NCBI GenBank assembly: GCA_002352105.1 | Contig: DEHV01000080.1 | Span: 1 to 64,000, forward strand | Reading direction: 5' to 3' | Length of the DNA: 64,000 nucleotides | DNA from: Chitinophagaceae bacterium UBA2791 | Lineage (GTDB): Bacteria; Bacteroidota; Bacteroidia; Chitinophagales; Chitinophagaceae | In this document: in pieces, positions 8,833 to 16,639 of the stretch | Layout: each line of letters opens with the position of its first letter | How positions within the stretch are numbered: position 1 is the first letter of the stretch | Program-made: the position numbers and the translations under genes | The notes under the pieces: model-generated | Database searches by the model: none | What the model saw: the letters and a program-made list of their open reading frames with translations, nothing else | Told to the model about the DNA's origin: nothing

Positions 8833-10500
8833 TTAGTTCCCTGTCCGTTGTTTCTCCCTGATCGCTTTAAACTCGGAGCCATCCTTCCACTGCGGCCAGT
8901 GCGTATCAAAAGCAAGGCGCCTGCCTACCTTAAACAACCTGCCGAGATCTTGCACGGCGCCTTCCATGTTCCAATCATCCGTTAACTCGTCGGAAGGACG
9001 ATGATAATGTTTGGAAATAAAATCATCTTTCAGGCGCTGTCCCTCCGCTTTCCCCTTGCCAATAAGATCAATGCCGCTTCCTGCGTATAAGGCCGGGATA
9101 CCCGCTTTCGCAAAATTAAAATGGTCCGATCTAAAATAACCGCCGCTTTCAGGAGAGGGTTCTCCTACAACATATCCTCCCTCCTTCTTCACCTCCTCTT
9201 TCAGATAGTCCTCCAGCTCTGATTGGCCAAGGCCCACTACCACGGCGTCCCTGGTCGCCCCAAAATTATTCAGCACATCGATATTTATCACAGCAACCGT
9301 TTTCTCCGCCGGATAAACCGGGTTCGCGATATAATACTCAGACCCCAGCAAGCCCTGCTCTTCCCCGGTTACCGCAAGGAAAACGATGGATCGCTCAGGC
9401 TTTGACCCGAGGCTGTTAAAAGCCCTTGCCAACTCGATCAGCCCGGCGGTTCCCGACGCATTATCGAGCGCCCCATTGTAAATTGAGTCGCCTTTTTCAT
9501 CCGGCGTACCCGTTCCCAGGTGATCCCAGTGAGCCATATAAATGATCGCTTCATCAGGTCTTTTTGATCCTTCTATTTTTCCGATCACATTCACTGATTT
9601 ATCATAAACAGATTGAACGCGCATCGAAGTGGAAAAACCCATGTTCAGCGGCATGGCTTTAAATCCGCGCTGATTGGCCTTTTCAAATAAGGCGGCATCC
9701 AAACCCGCCGCAGCAAACAATCGTTCTGCAACCGTATCTTTTATCCATCCGATCGCATCGCAGACGCTGATGTTTTCTCCCCGGCTATCCAATTGTAGTC
9801 TTGCCGCATTGAATCCATTCTGAACCACTGAGAATGGATAGCCAGCCGCTGATGTTCTATGAATCACCAGGCAACCCTTGGCGCCCTGCCTTGCAGCTTC
9901 TTCAAACTTATACGTCCAACGCCCGTAGTAGGTCATGGTTCTGCCTTTAAAAAGCGTAGTGTCATTGTTCCAAAAGCCGGGATCATTCACCATTACCAGC
10001 GCTATCTTTCCTTTCATATCAATGCCTTCGTAATCATTCCAGCCATACTCCGGAGCAACAACGCCATATCCTGCGAAGACAACCGGCGTATTATCGAGAC
10101 TGATATGTTCATCCGTTTTATCCGTCCATACCACATAGTCATCCGGCGCGTGCAGTAAAAAATTGTTTTTAGGCGTTTTCACCCGTATAGACAATTCTGC
10201 TTTCGAAACAATATTCGCCATCGGAACGTCCTGGGTATAGCTGCCGCCATTACCCGGAGCCAATCCCACAGACCTGAATGCGCCCTCAAGAAAATCCACC
10301 GTCATCTTTTCGCCAGGCGTAAAGGGCATGCGTCCGAGAAAGGAGTCCGACGCAAGAATAGATATATTGCGGAGAAGGCTGTCGGCATTTATTGCATTCA
10401 CGCCCTCTCGCCTTGCATCGCCGGCGCAGGAGGCCAACAAGATCAACCATATAGGCGCTAAAAAATATCTGTACATAAGCATGTATTTAAAAAGAACCAT
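8833..10500 (-). CDS. M28 family metallopeptidase, lipoprotein
   Basis: Zinc aminopeptidase-like protein of 555 residues. A lipoprotein signal (LILLASCAGD, Cys25) places it on a membrane facing the periplasm or surface. A protease-associated (PA) insert lies at about 130-300 (VFAGYGVVAPEYGWNDYEG). The M28 core begins near 300: YMAHWDH (His324 or His327 as metal ligand), ALDNASG (Asp346), TGEEQGLLGSEYY (catalytic Glu380 and ligand Glu381), INIDV (Asp408) and YHRPSDE near 517. All expected ligands are present. The start at 10500 follows an A-rich leader; Met7 and Met9 are alternatives. It begins 9 bases after the DUF3841 stop, so the two form an operon. Confidence 0.92.
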   Translation of the reverse strand: MVLFKYMLMYRYFLAPIWLILLASCAGDARREGVNAINADSLLRNISILASDSFLGRMPFTPGEKMTVDFLEGAFRSVGLAPGNGGSYTQDVPMANIVSKAELSIRVKTPKNNFLLHAPDDYVVWTDKTDEHISLDNTPVVFAGYGVVAPEYGWNDYEGIDMKGKIALVMVNDPGFWNNDTTLFKGRTMTYYGRWTYKFEEAARQGAKGCLVIHRTSAAGYPFSVVQNGFNAARLQLDSRGENISVCDAIGWIKDTVAERLFAAAGLDAALFEKANQRGFKAMPLNMGFSTSMRVQSVYDKSVNVIGKIEGSKRPDEAIIYMAHWDHLGTGTPDEKGDSIYNGALDNASGTAGLIELARAFNSLGSKPERSIVFLAVTGEEQGLLGSEYYIANPVYPAEKTVAVINIDVLNNFGATRDAVVVGLGQSELEDYLKEEVKKEGGYVVGEPSPESGGYFRSDHFNFAKAGIPALYAGSGIDLIGKGKAEGQRLKDDFISKHYHRPSDELTDDWNMEGAVQDLGRLFKVGRRLAFDTHWPQWKDGSEFKAIREKQRTGN

Positions 10501-10509
10501 CGTTTTTTC

Positions 10510-11124
10510 TTATCGCGATATAAATTTATCTACCCTTACTATTTCATCCACCGACAAGGTCCAAAAAGTAGCCTGTATAGATTTGGATGCTTTCGGACAG
10601 GTATGATAGGGATCGCTAAAATCCATATCAAGCGTCCTATCCCAACTTTTAATAATAGTGTTCCGAATGTCTTTGGGCAGCTCCTCCAGTTTTTTTGTAT
10701 CAAGGCCTTTATCTTCCAACATCTTTTCAAAAGCCATGCTCTCTTCCTCATTTTGTCCGATAAAACCGCGATAGCTGAAAGGGAAATGCCAAAGTATAAA
10801 ATCTGACAATAAAACATCCTTATCGTCTTTGTTGATCTCTACCCGAACGCCTTTCGTGCCCCTGGGTAAAAATCCCGCCCTGCGCAGATCGGGCTTTCGT
10901 CTTTTACTATCCATGTGCTGATACCAGGCCCAGACAGGATAACATGCCGGGAAAGGCCGCCGGCCAATGCTATCCTCCATCTTATCCATCAGCCAGTGAT
11001 AACCGAATAAGTCAGGCTTCCCATCCCGTACGATATGTTTTCTTGTTCCATAAATGATCCCTTTTTGCAATAATTCGTTATACCAGGCCTCGCTTTGTAT
11101 GGTCCAAACTGTCATTGGTTTCAA
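10510..11124 (-). CDS. DUF3841 family protein
   Basis: Protein of 204 residues with the DUF3841 layout. It starts with VWTIQSEAWYNELLQKG, has YPVWAWYQH near residue 63, LLSDFILWHFPFSY near 105 and a C-terminal IQATFWTLSVDEI. The fold is cytosolic with no signal peptide. The family is widespread in bacteria and has no established function; the conserved Trp/His/Tyr pattern hints at ligand binding. It is the first gene of an operon with the M28 peptidase (9-base gap) and diverges from the DUF5916 gene. Confidence 0.85.
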   Translation of the reverse strand: MKPMTVWTIQSEAWYNELLQKGIIYGTRKHIVRDGKPDLFGYHWLMDKMEDSIGRRPFPACYPVWAWYQHMDSKRRKPDLRRAGFLPRGTKGVRVEINKDDKDVLLSDFILWHFPFSYRGFIGQNEEESMAFEKMLEDKGLDTKKLEELPKDIRNTIIKSWDRTLDMDFSDPYHTCPKASKSIQATFWTLSVDEIVRVDKFISR

Positions 11125-11317
11125 TTATAGCAATGCTTGTTTAGCGATATTCTTAATTGCCATCCGCAATGGCTTTATGTCGAGGCGTAACTGCCACGGA
11201 TAAAATTACGAAAGACGACAGGAATCAGCCTGCCTTTATTTATCTTAAAAATTGAAAATTCCGTCGACACCAGCATTCTTTTTATACCTTGTTGTACTAA
11301 ACCCGAACCGATCTATC

Positions 11318-13495
11318 GTGCGCATACTTCCCGGATTTGTATTCCTTTGCCTGTTGTGTTTACAGCTTGCAGCGCAAAAAAAGAACGACGCCTATCAATT
11401 ACATATCCGCAAAGCCAGGTCTCCCGTGAAAGTTGATGGCAGGTCGGATGACGACGCCTGGCAGGATGCCGACAAGGCGACAGATTTCTATATGATCCTG
11501 CCCATGGATACCGGCTTTGCCAGGGTGCGCACCGAAGTGCGTATGACCTACGATCAACAGCATATCTATCTACTGGCGATAAACTATAATGGGGCGCCGG
11601 GCCCATATATGGTTGAATCGCTGCGCCGTGATTTTGCTTTTCTCAAGAACGATAACTTCCTGCTGTTCATGGATCCCTTCGACGACCAGACCAACGGTTT
11701 TTCCTTCGGCGCCAATGCGGCAGGAGCGCAGTGGGACGGGCTGATGTATGATGGCGGGAAGGTAGACCTCAGTTGGGATAACAAATGGCGCTCCGTGGTG
11801 AAGAATGACGCCGATAAATGGGTTTTCGAAGCAATGATCCCCTTCAAGTCCATCCGTTATAAAAAAGGCATTACCAAATGGGGCGTCAATTTTGGGAGAA
11901 ACGATCTGAAGACCTCGGAGAAAAGCAGCTGGGCCCCGGTGCCCCGGCAATTCCCTTCCGCATCGCTGGCTTATACCGGCGCGCTGATATGGGATACTCC
12001 CCCGCCCGACCCCGGCCCCAATATCTCGCTGATACCTTATCTGCTTGGCGGCGTCAATAAAGACTATTCGACGGGGAAACCTGCAAAATGGCAAAAGGAT
12101 ATAGGGCTGGACGCAAAGATTGCCATCACTTCTTCGCTTAACCTGGACCTTACCGTAAACCCGGACTTCTCGCAGGTGGACGTAGACAAGCAAGTTACCA
12201 ACCTGGATCGCTTTGAACTCTTCTTCCCGGAAAGAAGGCAGTTCTTTCTTGAAAACGGAGACCAGTTCACGAATTTTGGCTACGCAAACATCCGCCCATT
12301 CTTTTCCCGACGCATAGGACTGGATGCGCCTATCCAGTTTGGGGCGCGGCTGAGCGGGAAACTGAATAAGGACTGGCGGCTGGGCTTCATGAATATGCAA
12401 ACAGGGAAACAGGCTGCCAGCTCCCTGCCAGCCCAAAACTTTACCGTGGCCGCTCTGCAACGAAGAATATTTACCCGCTCCAACCTGGGGTTCCTCTTGG
12501 TCAACAAGGAATCGCTCGGTTATCATCCTGCAGATCAGAACCCCAATGCTCCTCTGTATTCCCGTTATAACCGGAACCTGGGCTTTGAATACAACCTGGC
12601 TTCTTCAAATAATTTCTGGACAGGAAAAGCCGTAGCGCTAAAATCTTTTAGCCCGGGCAAGAACGGTCATGACTGGACGCATGCCGCCAACCTGAGATAC
12701 GTCAGCCGTAAATGGAATATAGGCTGGCAGCATGAATATGTCGGGCGCAACTATACCGCGGAAGCGGGTTATACGCCCAGGACCGGTTACATTAAGCTGA
12801 TGCCCGAGATCACGCAGCTCTTCTTTCCGAAGAAGGGCCCTCTGCTGAGCCATGGTCCAAAACTGGTATCAACCAACATCTTCGACGAGAAGATGCAACG
12901 CACCGATAATGAGCTGATGGTTTCGTATGCATTCGTTTTCCGGAACATCAACACGCTGACCGTCTGGGAGTCTAACATGTTTATCAAGCTGCTAAAACCG
13001 TTTAACCCGGTAAATATAGGCATGGATAGTCTTGCCGCTTTTAGCGAGCATTCCTGGAACTCCGTTGGCTTGGACTATGCGTCCAAGCCCCAGCGCCTTT
13101 TTACTTACGCGCTCAGCGCGCAGTATGGCGGATATTTTGCGAATGGAAAAAGGTTTCGGATCGGCGGAGAACTGGGGTATCGCTTTCAGCCCTATGTAAG
13201 TATTGCGCTCAGCGCCAACTATGATAGGCTGAACCTGCCGCTGCCCTGGGGGGAAAATGATTTCTGGCTTGTCGGGCCCAGGCTGGATATAACAATGACC
13301 AATAAACTATTTTTCACCGGGTTTATGCAATACAACGAACAGATGAAGAACATAAATCTGAACACTCGGTTTCAATGGCGGTACAGGCCGGCTTCCGATC
13401 TGTTTATCGTGTACACGGACAACTATCTTCCCGAACCCTTTTTTGTTAAGAACAGGGCGTTCGTGTTAAAACTGGTTTACTGGTTAAACATGTAA
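11318..13495 (+). CDS. DUF5916 outer membrane beta-barrel protein with CBM9-like domain
   Basis: Protein of about 725 residues. The open frame extends upstream to a TTG at 11252, but the GTG at 11318 immediately precedes a compact signal peptide (RILPGFVFLCLLCLQLAAQ), so I choose it. After the signal peptide comes a CBM9-like beta-sandwich (about 25-220: VKVDGRSDDDAWQDA, YLLAINY, FEAMIPFKSIRY). DUF5916 then forms a membrane barrel, opening with VNPDFSQVDVD and FELFFPERRQFFLENGDQF and ending in an aromatic terminal strand (LVYWLNM). The C-terminal aromatic residue pattern suits outer membrane insertion. The substrate is unknown; many relatives lie beside peptidase or nutrient-uptake genes. Confidence 0.88.
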   Translation: MRILPGFVFLCLLCLQLAAQKKNDAYQLHIRKARSPVKVDGRSDDDAWQDADKATDFYMILPMDTGFARVRTEVRMTYDQQHIYLLAINYNGAPGPYMVESLRRDFAFLKNDNFLLFMDPFDDQTNGFSFGANAAGAQWDGLMYDGGKVDLSWDNKWRSVVKNDADKWVFEAMIPFKSIRYKKGITKWGVNFGRNDLKTSEKSSWAPVPRQFPSASLAYTGALIWDTPPPDPGPNISLIPYLLGGVNKDYSTGKPAKWQKDIGLDAKIAITSSLNLDLTVNPDFSQVDVDKQVTNLDRFELFFPERRQFFLENGDQFTNFGYANIRPFFSRRIGLDAPIQFGARLSGKLNKDWRLGFMNMQTGKQAASSLPAQNFTVAALQRRIFTRSNLGFLLVNKESLGYHPADQNPNAPLYSRYNRNLGFEYNLASSNNFWTGKAVALKSFSPGKNGHDWTHAANLRYVSRKWNIGWQHEYVGRNYTAEAGYTPRTGYIKLMPEITQLFFPKKGPLLSHGPKLVSTNIFDEKMQRTDNELMVSYAFVFRNINTLTVWESNMFIKLLKPFNPVNIGMDSLAAFSEHSWNSVGLDYASKPQRLFTYALSAQYGGYFANGKRFRIGGELGYRFQPYVSIALSANYDRLNLPLPWGENDFWLVGPRLDITMTNKLFFTGFMQYNEQMKNINLNTRFQWRYRPASDLFIVYTDNYLPEPFFVKNRAFVLKLVYWLNM

Positions 13496-13695
13496 ATGCA
13501 GGAGCCGGGGAATAACTGGATTAAAATGAATAGCCGCGGCTTACCGTGACAGAAAGATATTTCGATCAGGCCGGCGCATAACACTGGCTTGAAATCCATC
13601 TTTATCCCCGGCCGCACAATATGCCAGGCTGAGTAATCGTTGCAAGGCGAATCATTGACGATCAAGTTCCAAAAGAAGCTAAGTTTGCAATCTAT

Positions 13696-14217
13696 ATGCG
13701 AAATGTTCTTTTACGAAAAATCTCCCAACTGGTAATCTTTCAGGCAGCGCTATGCGCCCTGGCAACCTACCTGATCTCCCGGATATCCCTAATGGGGCGT
13801 ATCGGTATCGCGACATTTTACAAGGAATATAAATTCCTCCGTTCGCCATGGCAAACCTATCTTTCCATATTCATTATACAACTGCTGATCATTTTATTGC
13901 TGTATGCGCTGCACAAGCGATTTCTTGGGAGGATAACCATACGTGCATCTGTTATTGTACTGATCCTTTCCGCAATAGGGCTCTGGGCTACCTATTATGA
14001 TTTCCAGCACACTTTTTCCCATAGGGTTCTCCGGGAGAGATTTCATCTCGGGTTCTATCTTTTCTGGATCGGGCTCATGATCACGAGCCTGTTTTTCATG
14101 ATTGCCGCCCCTGCGAAAAAGGAAAAAGATATACAAACCCCGTTTCCTGAGGATCCATTGTCCCCAGGCCCTGAGCCATATAAAACCGGAAATAACAACA
14201 ATACGGGTCTATCCTAA
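13696..14217 (+). CDS. Four-helix inner membrane protein of unknown function
   Basis: Protein of 173 residues with about four hydrophobic helices (about 10-30, 50-72, 85-105 and 118-140) and a short polar Pro/Asn-rich C-terminal tail in the cytosol or periplasm. A Lys/Tyr-rich loop (FYKEYKFLRSPWQ) follows helix 1. I do not recognise a family. TAAGTTTG at 13680-13687 resembles a -7 element and would give almost no leader, which makes its use uncertain. The last 9 bases overlap the 3' end of the converging Rpn-like gene. Confidence 0.65.
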   Translation: MRNVLLRKISQLVIFQAALCALATYLISRISLMGRIGIATFYKEYKFLRSPWQTYLSIFIIQLLIILLLYALHKRFLGRITIRASVIVLILSAIGLWATYYDFQHTFSHRVLRERFHLGFYLFWIGLMITSLFFMIAAPAKKEKDIQTPFPEDPLSPGPEPYKTGNNNNTGLS

Positions 14218-15039
14218 AATAGACCTGCGAATCTCGTTGACAAAGGAAAAGGAAACATTAAGCGTAGAAGCAATTTTAGCATCGTCATAATCCGTATGCT
14301 GTATCAGACATTTTACAAAATCGGCATTCCTTTCAGAGGTCGCTTTTTTATAACCCATTTGCATTCCTTCTTCCAGCCCTTGCCGGTAACGCAAATCATT
14401 TTTTAAATTGTAAGTAATGGCCATATATTGTTCCTCCTCCAGAATGATTTGTTGCACACTTCTTAATTCACCAAACACTTCCAATTGCATAAGCTTTTGG
14501 TTTAGCTTCTGCAGATCTTTACTTAACAACAGCTGCAATTTATATAAAATATTTCTAATAACATCTCTTTTCCTTTCAGGTGTTGATACGCCTGTAAATA
14601 AAGCCAGCATTATCTCCTCCGGCACTTCAGAGTCCAAAAACATCGAAGGATCCAATTCCTTGAAATCTATAATCTTATACCGATAAAACAAGTTGTCAAA
14701 GCTTATCTCCTTAGTCATTTTCATCCTTTCTTCTCCTATATAAATAACAGCTCCAATCACCGGAATCTTATATTTATTCCAGATCATTGCATGATACAAA
14801 AGCATCCGGCTACACATATCCATGTCATTTGAAGCCTGCCATTCTATATGAAGAATGCATTCTTCTTTTTGAGGAGAGCCTATCTTAAATAACATATCCG
14901 TTTCTCTCTCAAGCGTACGCTGCAGTTTACGCGGGAGTTTAACGATATCCGATACCTCGACTCCCATAACCCTCCTTAACAAAGAAATGGTGGGGCCGTA
15001 AAAGCTTTCCTGAATAATTCTGTCGAATTTATTAGCCAT
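14209..15039 (-). CDS. Rpn/PD-(D/E)XK family putative nuclease
   Basis: Protein of 276 residues of the Rpn (recombination-promoting nuclease, RpnA-like) / PD-(D/E)XK transposase-like family. The nuclease core is in the first third: ETDMLFKIG carries the acidic residue, and CILHIEWQASND gives the E-x-Q signature. The long helical middle is typical. The C-terminus has DDAKIASTLNVSFSFVNEI, a helix-turn-helix-like segment that may contact DNA. ATG at 15037-15039 is used; an upstream TTG gives six extra residues. It lies alone with no terminal inverted repeats nearby, so it is not part of an intact transposon. Similar genes occur in multiple copies in Chitinophagaceae genomes. Confidence 0.82.
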   Translation of the reverse strand: MANKFDRIIQESFYGPTISLLRRVMGVEVSDIVKLPRKLQRTLERETDMLFKIGSPQKEECILHIEWQASNDMDMCSRMLLYHAMIWNKYKIPVIGAVIYIGEERMKMTKEISFDNLFYRYKIIDFKELDPSMFLDSEVPEEIMLALFTGVSTPERKRDVIRNILYKLQLLLSKDLQKLNQKLMQLEVFGELRSVQQIILEEEQYMAITYNLKNDLRYRQGLEEGMQMGYKKATSERNADFVKCLIQHTDYDDAKIASTLNVSFSFVNEIRRSILG

Positions 15040-15166
15040 ACCTCTTTCGGCAGTCAAATTACCAAAAGGGTGAAATAGGCATACAGTGTTCTAACGGCAA
15101 AAAAAGGGTATTTTAACGAGGGCAACAGCCTCACATCAGCATTTTAATGTATCGCGTATCCGGCTT

Positions 15167-15898
15167 CTATTTTTTCAATATATCCCTGACCCAGGTCTCT
15201 TTTATAGGATCGCCTTTGGAACTTAATCCGGAGTGGAGCCACTCGCCGTTTTTAAGACCGGCATCAAAACTAAGGCTTGCCCCCACCCTTTCGCTATCGC
15301 GCGAGAAAAATTCGATATGTTCAACGTATTTGCCATTCTCAAAATCATAAGAGCCGCCGCCTGTTCCGAAAAACTCCTTTGTTTCGGTATTAATAGCAAA
15401 CCATTGAAACCTTGTAGAAGAAAGTATTTTGATGGTTTTCCTGGGCGACAGTTTTATCGGATTCATTTTAGATCCATCCCATCTTCCATTGATCCGCCAG
15501 CAGCCTGCCAGTCCTTTGTCGCCACGGTCTATGCGCGTCCATTCCTGCTTTACACCGTTAAAATGGGTTGTCAGTTTATCCCCCGATATCTCGATCTTCG
15601 TAGACAGGGTCTTGCCTACCTTATCCTTCTCCGCCGAGTTAAATTCTATCTGGATAGTAAGCGTATTACCGGCGAAAGAAGTTACCCCTCCATAGGTATA
15701 GTCAAACTTTTTCTGGTCTTTGTTATAGCTTGTATACGAGGTATAATCATCCTGGAAAACCAACACCTGCTCGCCGGCGCCGGAGGATGATTTCCATGCG
15801 CCCTGCAAAGGATTGCTCTGCGCCTGGCTGCTGGCCAGGAATGGAATAAACGCCAGGGCCAATAAACCGAAGATCGAAAGGGTTGATGTTTTTTTCAT
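15167..15898 (-). CDS. Secreted protein with two lipocalin-like repeats
   Basis: Protein of 243 residues with a signal peptide ending near SSQAQS (about residue 26). The mature part appears to contain two related beta-rich halves. The first opens GAWKSSSGAGEQVLVF and ends EWTRID; the second opens GCWRINGRWDG and ends ETWVRDILKK. The G-x-W opening and terminal W-x-R in each half fit lipocalin-like (calycin) domains, which bind small lipophilic molecules; this is an inference. ATG at 15896-15898 is chosen over an upstream TTG. It may share a transcript with the tonB remnant upstream. Confidence 0.7.
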   Translation of the reverse strand: MKKTSTLSIFGLLALAFIPFLASSQAQSNPLQGAWKSSSGAGEQVLVFQDDYTSYTSYNKDQKKFDYTYGGVTSFAGNTLTIQIEFNSAEKDKVGKTLSTKIEISGDKLTTHFNGVKQEWTRIDRGDKGLAGCWRINGRWDGSKMNPIKLSPRKTIKILSSTRFQWFAINTETKEFFGTGGGSYDFENGKYVEHIEFFSRDSERVGASLSFDAGLKNGEWLHSGLSSKGDPIKETWVRDILKK

Positions 15899-15969
15899 AT
15901 GCGACAATAGTTTTGTTATGCAGTGAATGGTTCCACAATTTACTTATTATATCGCTTATCCTGCAATTA

Positions 15970-16533
15970 TCATTCCCTTTCCAACCGGAATACTATGGGC
16001 TGTTTTTTATACGATTTAACCGGGCGACCATTCTGAATCGCCGCCGACCATTTGCCGCTTCTGCGGATAACGCGCTCCGCCTCCTCCCTGAGCTCGTCCG
16101 GCCCGCTGATGGCGACCACTTCCGACACCCTGCCGTTATTGTCGACAATAAACTGCACTACCACGGTTCCTTCTATGCGTGTTTCAATAGCCGCTTCGGG
16201 ATACCTCAGCGTTTTGCCCAGGTAACGCCTCCAGGCCTCAATGCCTCCGGGATACGCAGATTCTATTTCCACTGGTATCATTCCCTGGCTCTCGCCGGCG
16301 CCAGGCTCCGCGGGCGATTCGATCACGCCGGTTCCATATGCGGTCGGCGGAGCGGTGATCAGGTCGTCGTCCGGCCCTTCCAGGTTTTCCAATCCTATCC
16401 TCGCATGCGCTAACTCATCTATTTCGGGAGGTCTGTCTTCCTTACTTGTTTCTTTGTCGGGAACAATAAGAAAAGAAGCATATTTCCTTATCTGGGTTTT
16501 CGGCAGCGAAGAACGATGCTTCGGCGGCGGATC
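15970..16533 (-). pseudogene. tonB-like energy transducer, 5' end lost
   Basis: The frame encodes the proline-rich middle and complete C-terminal TonB domain of a Bacteroidota energy transducer. Upstream residues read DPPPKHRSSLPKTQ, then KEDRPPEIDELAHARIGLE. The C-terminal domain follows with AYPGGIEAWRRYLGKTL, EGTVVVQFIVDNNGRV and terminal YKKQPIVFRLE. The N-terminal transmembrane anchor that must precede this is missing: a TGA at 16534-16536 stops the frame and no ATG is found in the fragment, only a TTG at about 16392. No TonB N-terminus is found in any minus frame further up. The break lies about 100 bases before the start of the SLOG/RyR gene, so the missing part was probably lost when that module arrived. 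Confidence 0.75.
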
Positions 16534-16639
16534 TCAAAATCCACAGCATCCGGCCCGAAACTACAAGAAGGCAGACCCCATAGCGGGATTATTCTTTATA
16601 TTGTATCCATTATTTAACCCCTCAAACCACGTCTTTTAT

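Noticed and set aside
11570..12526. Antisense open frame of 318 codons within the DUF5916 gene
   Set aside because: It overlaps the clear domain-bearing gene completely, has no signal peptide or motif, and its composition is that of a reverse-complement shadow.
14209..15039. Rpn-like gene as an insertion sequence
   Set aside because: No terminal inverted repeats, no second frame and no target duplication were found; it looks like a solitary nuclease gene.
16241..16639. Upstream extension of the SLOG/RyR reading frame
   Set aside because: It overlaps the tonB remnant on the other strand, and the SLOG fold begins directly after the ATG at 16640.
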